In this document: positions 55,666 to 64,000 of the stretch, piece by piece
How the letters are laid out: the number at the start of each line of letters is the position of its first letter
How positions within the stretch are numbered: the stretch's first letter is position 1
NCBI GenBank assembly: GCA_000499405.2
Contig: HG738136.1
Coordinates: forward strand, 1,776,646 to 1,840,645
DNA length: 64,000 bases
Source: Onchocerca volvulus
Lineage: Eukaryota; Nematoda; Chromadorea; Rhabditida; Onchocercidae
Direction of reading: 5' to 3'
The notes under the pieces: generated by a model
Seen by the model: the letters and a program-made list of their open reading frames with translations, nothing else
The model's database searches: none
What the model was told of the DNA's origin: nothing
Translations under genes and position numbers: made by a program

Positions 55666-58600
55666 ATGAATAAGTCAGAGAAATATGCATGTGATATGTC
55701 GCCTAGTACGTACACGAAGAATTCTTATATTACACCTGTGGATGCTTTACATCTTAGTCAACAGTGGAAGGTAAGATTGCTTAATCAGTTATCAGTAATA
55801 ATTATACTTTTGTATAATATATTCATTACTGGACCATAAGAAAGAGGAAAAAACGAACAATGAAAGTATTTTTATTTCTGTGATATTTGGTGTGGAAAAT
55901 TAAGATTTGGACACTTTTTTTGAGGCGTGAAAAATAAGAAAAAACATCGCTCAGTTATTAACAAAATAAAGGATAAGATGACTGTTAGATCAAGTGGTTT
56001 AAAAAAAGAATCGAAAAGGAATATGAAGTAATAACTAGTGAAAAATCTAACATAATCAGTGCGAATGCAAGTAGCATAGAGTAAAGAAATCTGCGAAATT
56101 TAGTTATTAATTAATATGGTAACAATTTCACACAAAATATTTACTACTATTCTCGATTTCGGGTAGCAGACATAAGAATGGATATGGAAGGTCAGAAAAT
56201 CTTTCCTTCTTAGCAAATTGTAATCAAGAATTTTGTCATTAAGAGATCGAGAGGGTGAATTTTTATTGCTAGATGGTTGATGGGATTTTGAATGTCAAAA
56301 TCTTTGGGAATTCAATTTTTCTGTTGAGCGAAGAGTTCTGAATTCATGAAAAATCGCTTTTTACTGCCATAGAGAAACGATTAGGTATAGTTGCTCCGAT
56401 ACCGGAAACATTTGCGATATTTGAAGGAGGCTTAGTTTTTATATCAAACTATAAGTAAGTGTATATATATATATATATAATAAGAGAGAAAAGTTGTCGT
56501 AAACTAAGCTCAGCATTAGTTCGAATTTAAAACGGATTAAAGGAAATATAATCGAAGAGTTATGCAAATTCCAGGGTAACCATAACATATTAAAATTGAT
56601 TTAAATTGACTTAAATGATTCATATGCATAAAATTAGTTGTAAATGTTAACTTATGAAGAGAAGCTTTTTGACTAAACATTGTATTGTTGGATGAGAAAA
56701 TGGTTCCGATAAAGGAATCAAAAAGATGTTCATCCTTTTTCTTCAGTGGCAGCAATTGAATAAATTTCGTAGAGTTTTAGTCCGAAGCGCATCTTCATGA
56801 AGGTCTTTAATTGTTATTAATTCTTCAATATAGATTCTTGTAGATCGAGAATTTCACGACTCTTGTGAAACTTGCATTGCCAGGAAACTGCTTGCGAACA
56901 GGTTTATTCCGTCATCCACAACTTCCAGAAGCTTTTTGGCAATTATGTCTGTATCCGGGAGGAAAAAGAGCCGAAAATGCAAATAATGTTTCGTTATTCC
57001 TAAAAATGTCTTCCACATCACCAACGAAAGAGGTATCTACTGTTTTAATATTCGCACAATGACATTTGTAAATTGCATGCAGAAGTTATAAATCTACCGT
57101 CTAGTTATCCTCAATGCATCCATTTCAGCCATTATTCTTTCATTTTTATTGCCTTTCAGTTTTCATCATTTTTATGGACAAAAGGACAATTTGTTTGAAT
57201 GTTGCAATCTTTTTTCAGGTACGCATCAAAGTGGAATATCGATTTCATTTTTTAAACGACAAAGAAGTGGCGCTGTTCAGTAATGTTAATGTTGGTGAAT
57301 TTCATGCTAAACCTCCGAAAGGTGGACATTCCTGGGGGCTGCGTAATATCCCCAAACAAAAGGTATGGACTTTCATTCGTAATTAATCAGGAAATAGTTA
57401 TTGTATGTTGAATTTGTTTTTAAAGAAATACTTTTTGCTTCATGAATGTAATTTATAAAGTCTGCAAAGGAAAAATGAAGCTGTAGTTCGAGAGAGGCTT
57501 TATTTTATATTTTATGTGCTGTTTTGTTTGGAAGAATAGAAAATTTTTCCATACGTTGACAGCGAAAGAGGTCACTCTGAGGAGTTCACCAATAAAGAAA
57601 CTGGAATTTTTTAAAATTATTATACACTTTGATGCACTAAATATCATTTTTCCCTTGTTTTTTTCTTTGTCATCATGTCAACATGGCGATGATAAATGGA
57701 CAAGCATGATTCGCAAGATAATTTTCATAATGTTTAGATTCTTAACTGTGTACGGGATGACGGTTCACTTGTTATATCATGTCATATTGAATTGTTGCCG
57801 GATATCAACCGTACTCAGTGCTACAATTCTTGGAAGTTGTTGAATACAAATTCGCGAACGGTAGGTAGCTTTTGTATTTTTTCAGTCATTGGTTTTCTGA
57901 TCAAAATCTTTTCACCAGTCGTGCTTGATTTAGGTGAGTGGTGATTTTGTAAAGCGGCAGTTAGCAGCATTTGATGATGGTTTCATGGCAGACTGCGTTT
58001 TAGAATGTTCTGGAAAACAAATTCCTGTTAATAAATTTGTTTTATCAGCTCATTCAGAGGTAAGCTTCGTTTATAATTATTTACTAAGCACTGAAGAGAT
58101 ATAAAATATGTTGATAGGATGAAAAAGAAGTAAAATTTTCTGGAAAAATAATATCATTTGTTGCAGGTATTTAAAGCGATGTTTTCATATGATCAATTAA
58201 TAGAAAGTACAGAAAAGAAAGTTATAATTGAAGATGCTGAATATGAAGCTGTTAGGTATTCAAACATTTTTTATTTTCGGTATTTTGCAAAACAAAGTTG
58301 ATAATAGGATCATTTTTATCTTTCAAAATCAAGTACCTTATTTTTACCGTCATCTTCTAGTTAATGCTTTACTTTTTTACTGTTTCAGTGTTTTGTAGTG
58401 TTCATTTGAAGAAGTATGTTAATCTTTCCAGCCATTTTATGGAATTTTTAAGGTGTATGCTGCGATATATGTATACGGGGGAAATGGAAGTGGATAGCGA
58501 AATAGCAAATGTACTGATATTAGCAGAAAGATATCAAATTGATGATCTTAAACTAATTTGCGAACGAGAACTTTGCACCCAGATTGATAAAAATAATATC

Positions 58601-59147
58601 GGGGAGATGCTGTATTTAGCCGATCTGTACAATTGTAAAATACTTCGAAGAGCTGTGGTTGATTTGGTGAGTTTGTGGATGACTTTAGAATTATGTTTTC
58701 ATTTTTTCTGTATACACATATTTGAAGAATTCCCTAACTTTGCCTTCATTTTCATTTAGGTGCTTTTTGATTTTTATTTTTTGCACTTTTTTATTTTAAA
58801 ATGAAATAATTCATATTTGCTTTTTATGCTCTCATTTATTGCTTCATTGCTTTTCTAATTGCTTTAAATTCCAATCATTTCTAATTTTCTATTCCCGATC
58901 TTAACAAACATGCTTTTTGCGCTAGCGTATTTACATTATTACTGGCTATTCAAATTGATAGTTACAGTTACGCACCAACCCTTCTGTATTTTCATCAAAC
59001 GCTTGGCGATTACTGAAAGAAACAAATCCACATCTTGTCACAGAAATAATGGAGAAAGCGATGTTTGGTGAAGAATCGCCGCCACTCAAGCGACAATGTC
59101 ATCAGAAACTGATACTTGGACAACCTTCAGATGATGAGTCCACTTAG
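55666..59147 (+). CDS. MATH-BTB protein (SPOP/BATH-type Cullin-3 adaptor)
   Basis: Eight exons: 55666-55770, 56844-57032, 57219-57362, 57738-57860, 57934-58059, 58167-58255, 58453-58666 and 58968-59147; 389 residues. MATH-BTB proteins bind substrates through MATH and Cullin-3 through BTB, forming a ubiquitin ligase (SPOP in vertebrates, BATH/MEL-26 in C. elegans). The MATH domain spans about 34-187 (WKIENFTTLVKLALPGNCL, WQLCLYPGGKR, WGLRNIPKQK, DDGSLVISCHIELLP). The BTB domain spans about 190-300 (MADCVLECSGKQIPVNKFVL, SAHSEVFKAMF, CMLRYMYTGEM, LILAERYQIDDLKLICE). A BACK-like segment follows, and the tail PPLKRQ recalls the basic end of SPOP. Exon 7 is placed at the TTTTTAAG acceptor because this gives the standard BTB spacing; another in-frame acceptor 21 bases upstream would add seven residues. 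The gene is convergent with tdp-1. Confidence 0.9.
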
Positions 59148-59660
59148 AAAATCTCCCGTGTTATCTTGAATACCCTGTGATTATTTTCCCGCTAGTCTTT
59201 TGTGTTTTCCGCAGCAGACAAAGTTATATTTGTTATGTACTACATCGCTAGTTCCTGATGTTCGTAAATCTCCAATAGATTTTTTTTCTACATAGAGACA
59301 GTACATTTAACTGTTTCACAATTTCATTTAATGTCATACGTGACCTGATTTAATTTGTGGGATTGTAGAATTTTTTTAGTAAAGAGCTGTGGTTCTTCCA
59401 TTTACCCTTAGAATAATTTCCATAATCGATCCCGATAGTGAAACGAATTAGCTGTGCGGAAAATCATTTTAAAATATCTTCTAACTTGACTGGTACTTTC
59501 ATAGCATCTTATTATATCTCACATTTTTTCTTTCATCAGAACGATAATAAGAAACTAAAAACCTCATCAGTTTCTGGTCAGTGTATTTCTTTCGGGAAAA
59601 ATTATTTCTTTAAGCATTGTATGGGTATTCGAATTTTTTTCACTAATATTTACTGAACAA

Positions 59661-59666
59661 AATAAA
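59661..59666 (+). terminator. Poly(A) signal, MATH-BTB gene
   Basis: AATAAA 514 bases after the stop at 59147 and about 180 bases short of the convergent tdp-1 stop codon. No earlier canonical signal was noticed. Confidence 0.4.
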
Positions 59667-59844
59667 TATGAATGAGAACTATTACGCACAAATATTTATA
59701 GTTATAAATTTCCATGGGTTGAAGTACAAAGGAGAACATTCCACGCAGATCCAATCGGATCAGGGTCATACAACATAGCAATCAAGAAATTTTCAAAAAA
59801 CAAAATTTAGTAACAATGAATAGCACAAGAAGTAGTTTGTCGCT

Positions 59845-62213
59845 TTATCGCCAGCTTCTAGATGAACCACCCGATCCGTAACCACTGCTTCCTGAATACC
59901 CGCCTCCACCATACATGTCTCCGGAACGACTACCATATCCACCAGAAGATGGAAAGTCGTCAAATAAGCTTCGTGTTCGCCCAGCATATGGATCATCATT
60001 ATAATAACCTTTACGACTTATTGGCTCATCATCCCATCGACCGTAAGATGATCGATATGGATGCGAACGATAATCCCTCATTCCAGAATAACGAACGGGT
60101 TCCGATTCTTGTTTTTTTGGGCGAGGTATACTGACATAAATACTCTTACCGGCACAAACGAAATCACGAATCTGACAAAGACGTTTAACCACTTTTGGAT
60201 CATTGAGTGACACGTACGCGAAACCACGGCATGGTTTAGGCAGGAATACTCGCTCAACCTACAACATAAAAGGCCGTTTACATATTTTTATTTCTCAAAT
60301 ATATCGAAAAAGAAAGCAAATGGATTACATCAGCATCTAGCATTAAGAAGATGAACTATGTCGTTATAGCAAATTAAGAAGTAGTGCTTCGATTGTGCTT
60401 TCTTCTCTTGATCTTTCAGAACATCAAACAAAACATCTTGTATTTCACATTTCATACAGAAATTACAAAAATGTGTTTTACCAATTTCCATAGCTAGCAA
60501 CTACGACAGAGAGAGAAAAAGAAAGAAAATCTTATATTTCTAAACATTTGATCAAAATACCTTGGCAAGTGATGATATTTTTTTTGCTTCTTCATCAAAT
60601 AATTTGTGAAGATCTGCTTCCGTAATTTCAGCATATACTCTGCCGACATATATTTTCGTTGTAATTCGATCATCCTGGTCGCCGCCATCTTGTCCATGAT
60701 CCGGGTATTTTACCTGAAAGACTCTTTTTGTTTATACAGAAGCATAATAAAAAAAAGTTAGAAACAAAATTACCACTGACTTGGGCCATGCGACCGTCAA
60801 TGTAGAAATCGCCTTCTTTTAACACTTTTTCTTGATCTTCCAAAGTTTTCATCTTGATAAAACCATATCCTCTAGGAAGACCTGTTCGGTAATCCTTTTT
60901 CACCTGAAAAAATCCTCTACCATTAATATTACAGCAACATATCTCCATAACCACCGATTTTTCATTCAGAAAAACCAACTTTTGCCAAATTTTCGGGGAA
61001 AAAAAATTGCGTAATAATTCAGAGTACCACAGGTATTAAAACAGATTATGTAAACCTACAATGCTATGATATCAGTCATCGAATTCCTCTCCCTCCTTTC
61101 CATTTACAATTAGCTGATGATGACTAAATTATCAGTGTGGTATAAACTATTGAAATAGGTATTCCAAAAATATATGTAGGACCAAAAAAAGAAAAGTCAA
61201 AATAAAATTATGAAAAATAGAAGTAATCATTTGTGCTGATATGTAAATTTAAGAATGGAACCTCAGCGTATTGCACTTCACCGTACTGCTCGAAAAACTT
61301 TTTGAGCTGTTCCTCAGTAGTTTTGAATGATAGATTGCGGACGAATAGATCAACGGGCATGTTTAATCGATCAGTCTGTCCGCACTGTCCTTCCAGTCTG
61401 TCACTTGACGATAACGCTAAAACATCCAGCTGAACGTGTCAACAGCATAAATAAAGCGTCAATATGTGAAATGGAACAGAAATCGAACCGTCATTAATGC
61501 TGCTATCACTTCACCAGGGGGTGTAATCCTGAATCCCAAAAAAAGGGAGGACAAATTTTCACAAAACTTACAATCATCGATGATCGCTACATAGCGATGA
61601 CCATTCCAACCTCCTTTCGGTGCCATCACACATTTTTTCTCCTCATCCACTCTGCAAAAGGATATAATAAATAATCTGACAAACACTTCAAGATAGTATG
61701 CTAGGTTTTATAAATTTTATGTCACAATGGGAGAACATATCATGAAAACACAGAATCACTTACGGAAGGCTACGGAATAAGCCTGTTGCGGGGTTCTTAT
61801 ACTTCAATCCGACCGCTTTTGGAAAAGAATGCGACAAAGTGGAACACGGCAAGGTACCATCTGATGCAAGAGGTAGCTCGAGCGGTGTACAATCTTCATC
61901 TTCCGTAGCACAAACACAGACATGATCCATTTCCTCACCATCTGCCGGAGCTTAAGAATAAAAACAATCGTACATTTTTCTTAAATCGTCTTCATCTCAA
62001 CAGATTCTTTACGTCTTAGTTAAATAAACGCTTGCTTATTTTATTTTCAACTTATAGAGCAGGAATGGAGAAATAGAAAATGAACCGGTAACAAACAAAA
62101 CTACCTAAAACATTTTGAACATTTCCCTGTTTACCATCATCGTTTTCTTTTGTCGCCACACATTCCTCTTCCTCTTCTTCTTCTTCACGGGGTGGTACAT
62201 CGACATCACTCAT
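59845..62213 (-). CDS. tdp-1: TDP-43 orthologue (TDP-1), RNA-binding protein
   Basis: Seven exons: 62213-62105, 61950-61764, 61651-61572, 61416-61262, 60903-60781, 60713-60561 and 60258-59845; 406 residues, close to the length of C. elegans TDP-1. TDP-43 binds UG-rich RNA and controls splicing and RNA stability, mainly in the nucleus. The acidic N terminus (EEEEEEEE) is followed by the TDP-43 N-terminal domain at about 58-125 (ASDGTLPCSTLSHSFPKAVG, LKYKNPATG, GGWNGHRYVAIID). RRM1 spans 148-217 with RNP2 LFVRNL and RNP1 RGYGFIKM. RRM2 spans 238-318 with RNP2 IYVGRV and RNP1 RGFAYVSL. The tail from about 320 is rich in R, S, Y and G (YGGGGYSGSSGYGSGG) and lacks the hydrophobic helical segment of the vertebrate prion-like domain. 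The start follows a TTTTAG acceptor by eight bases; an upstream in-frame ATG exists but lies before that acceptor. The shortest intron is 67 bases (60714-60780) and has two competing donors. Confidence 0.95.
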
Positions 62214-62221
62214 TTTTTGGT

Positions 62222-62228
62222 CTAAAAC
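62222..62228 (-). other. Candidate spliced-leader acceptor of tdp-1
   Basis: The minus strand reads CAGTTTTAG, then ACCAAAAA, then ATG at 62213. It is the deciding evidence for the start codon. Confidence 0.5.
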
Positions 62229-62435
62229 TGATGCAAAAAACAAGCACTTTGCTTGACTCATTTTCGAGCATATCAATGGAACACGACTATCACATTATGA
62301 AGAATTTATAATAACGACTATAGCAGGAATGAATTATTTTACATATAATCTCAAATCGTATCATTTTTTTTCTTCATTTCCCACTTCATCTATTTTAGAT
62401 TAATTCGTTATATTTCAAATAGGATAAACAAAAGT

Positions 62436-62638
62436 AATCTATATAAACAAAAATGCAAATGTTCATTGTTGCTTTTTGCACAACGTTTCAAGTTTTTCAC
62501 CGAATGATTTGAAATTTTGTTACAATGTTGCATTCGAATATGAGCATGTTTTATGTAGATATACCTATTTCACCTGTCAAATCTGCGACAGGTAAAAGTA
62601 AGTGAGCGGACATTTTTATTTATATAGACTAACTAGAT
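62436..62638 (+). mobile_element. Helitron-like repeat, copy 7
   Basis: A complete unit of about 200 bases: it starts TCTATATAAACAAAAATGCA and ends GGACATTTTTATTTATATAGA, the inverse of the start. Internal motifs are ATGTTCATTGTTGCTTTTTG, TTGCATTCGAATATGAGC and ACCTGTCAAATCTGCGACAG. It is followed by CTAACTAGATGATTAAGCGG. It lies 220 bases upstream of the tdp-1 start. Confidence 0.7.
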
Positions 62639-62659
62639 GATTAAGCGGGGCGTTGCCTG

Positions 62660-62940
62660 TAGAGCTAGTTTGGAATATCATTTATAACAAAATCAAATCA
62701 CGGTACTCGCAGAAATCATTCAGATTGTAAGGTCCTGGAACCACGTCATCACCGCCATCCAGGTCGCCAGGTCACGGTACCACCAATCCTAACGCGCACT
62801 ACCAAATCCAACCCAATATACACAAGAAATTGCATGACTCGCTGTAAACAAGCATCTTTTCTTATTGCTGCCAGTTTTTGGTTTTGTGGCCCGTGATTCG
62901 TTATGAAATAGTAAAGATCATGTTCGTGAATCAATGAGTA
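62660..62940. other. GC-richer island upstream of tdp-1
   Basis: Contains TCACGGTAC twice (62699 and 62772), CCAGGTCGCCAGGTCACGG and GGTACCACC. A minus frame of 61 codons (62934-62749), starting MIHEHDLYYFITNHGPQNQK, has no recognised domain. The island abuts the GATTAAGCGGGGCGTTGCCTG sequence that follows repeat copy 7, so it may be internal sequence of the mobile family rather than host sequence. Confidence 0.3.
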
Positions 62941-63940
62941 TTTTAAAATTGGGCGAAATTATTCGAAATATCGCTTTTTTTTTTAAGCTAATATTTCCTG
63001 TTAAATTATCCAATTAGAATATGCTAATTTCTCATAATTTCTTTTGCAAAAAAGAATATTGGTATTGATGCCAAAAGTGAGAATCTAAAAATCGAAAATT
63101 CAATATTAGAAGCGAAATTAAAAAAATTTTAACGCTATTATCATTTATTGCGGGAAAATATATTTTAGAAAATGTATTATAAATCATATCATCACTACAT
63201 ATCGTAAGAAAATTTTGTCTTCTTTGATATAAATTAGAGGGGCAACATTCCTAAATTCATATTTCAAATTTCAAAAAATTATATTATTCTAATTAAAATT
63301 ATATTTCATATTTTAAATTAATCTTCATTTATATGGCTAACATCTGCATAAAAGATGTATAGCTTATAGAGAGAATCTGAGAAATGAGAAGGAACATTTA
63401 CATTACTTTTCAGCTAAGAATACAATGCAATGTAGGAAATACAAAAGAATTCATTGATAATTCAATCGTTAACTTTGTAGAATAATTTCCCGACAGTAAT
63501 TAATTGGTAATTAGTAAAAGACAGAACTCACTGTATCAAAATTTCTGGAAGTATAATCTTCCATCAGATATTTTAGGCTTAATTTCATGCCAAAGATGAA
63601 TTACAGGCCAGATAAGACAACAATATGAGATCTATGATGTTTCATCTTTGATCACTTGTAAATGTTGATGATAGAAAGAAAATTAGTCAGTAGATTCAAT
63701 AAACATGCAAAGAAGTTAATGCTACTTGTAACTTTTTAAATCCAATTTTTAGTAAATAAAAGATTTTGATTGATTTAATTTAAATTAATTGACAGAAATT
63801 TGGGTTAATTTGAATTAACTGAACTAAATTCGAATTAATTTGACTTGAATTATTAAACCGAATTTGAATTAGTTCAGTTTAGGTTAATTAAGCTTATTTA
63901 AATTAAATTAAGCTGAACCTAACCGCATATTTATTCGTAT
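62941..63940. other. AT-rich gene-free stretch at right edge
   Basis: No exon was seen. From 63760 to 63920 there is a cryptically simple stretch of degenerate GAATTAATTTGAATTA-type units. Confidence 0.5.
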
Positions 63941-63957
63941 TTCAGTGGTTGAGACTT

Positions 63958-63976
63958 ATGTTTCATTCCGTCCGTG
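63958..63976 (+). other. Possible first exon of the next gene (partial, edge)
   Basis: ATTTCAG at 63938-63944 is followed 13 bases later by an ATG at 63958, six codons (MFHSVR) and a donor-like G/GTGAGTAC. Acceptor, start and donor together resemble the trans-spliced first exons elsewhere in the window. It is too short and too close to the edge to confirm; it would be divergent with tdp-1. Confidence 0.25.
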
Positions 63977-64000
63977 GTGAGTACTACGTAAGTAATGTGT

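Noticed and set aside
57514..57843. 109-codon plus frame
   Set aside because: Another frame across intron 3 and exon 4 of the MATH-BTB gene; the correct frame gives DDGSLVISCHIELLP.
59862..60134. 90-codon plus frame
   Set aside because: Antisense shadow of the last tdp-1 exon.
60670..60978. 102-codon minus frame ending WRRPG
   Set aside because: tdp-1 exon 5 read through into its intron and the next exon out of frame; noted only as the product of the competing donor.

Overview
The window looks like nuclear DNA of a nematode. It is strongly AT-rich and full of long A/T homopolymers. Its genes are split into many short exons. Acceptors are of the TTTCAG/TTTTAG/TTAAG type, and in five of the six genes whose first exon I can place there is an acceptor-like AG 5-12 bases before the start codon, as expected for spliced-leader trans-splicing. 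The TDP-43 orthologue has the length and domain plan of nematode TDP-1. Clade and species cannot be fixed from sequence alone; a spirurid or filarial type is only a guess from base composition.

Seven protein-coding genes were assembled exon by exon. In each model the phases close across every junction, with one exception noted for LZIC. From left to right they are: a PRA1-family membrane protein (+, 1941-3621, 209 aa); an F-box protein (+, 16434-20479, 495 aa); a paraoxonase-like type II membrane protein of the MEC-6/POML kind (+, 22783-26759, 379 aa); a large Klumpfuss/EGR-like four-finger C2H2 transcription factor (-, 28157-38093, 18 exons, N terminus not found); LZIC (-, 52481-53943, 179 aa); a MATH-BTB (SPOP/BATH-type) Cullin-3 adaptor (+, 55666-59147, 389 aa); and TDP-1/TDP-43 (-, 59845-62213, 406 aa). 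LZIC and the MATH-BTB gene are divergent across an intergenic region rich in ACGT motifs. The MATH-BTB gene and tdp-1 are convergent. A possible first exon of an eighth gene lies at the right edge.

The gene-free stretches (1-1.9 kb, 3.8-16.4 kb, 20.7-22.8 kb, 38.1-52.5 kb, 62.3-63.9 kb) hold a Helitron-like repeat family of seven copies. Two pairs of copies are inverted around a common core, and one of these pairs encloses a decayed Helitron helicase. They also hold a candidate solo LTR, a nested minisatellite at 6.95-8.28 kb, several smaller tandem duplications, foldback hairpins built on a GTAARTGACGT core, and a few GC-richer islands that I cannot assign.

No operon or functional cluster is evident; the genes are unrelated housekeeping, regulatory and membrane functions. 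I saw no rRNA, tRNA or CRISPR array. The most informative anomalies are loss of the calcium-binding residues in the paraoxonase-like protein, an LZIC intron without a legal AG acceptor, competing splice sites in tdp-1 and the MATH-BTB gene, and two exact UPR-element-like TGACGTGG sites in the LZIC/MATH-BTB intergenic region.
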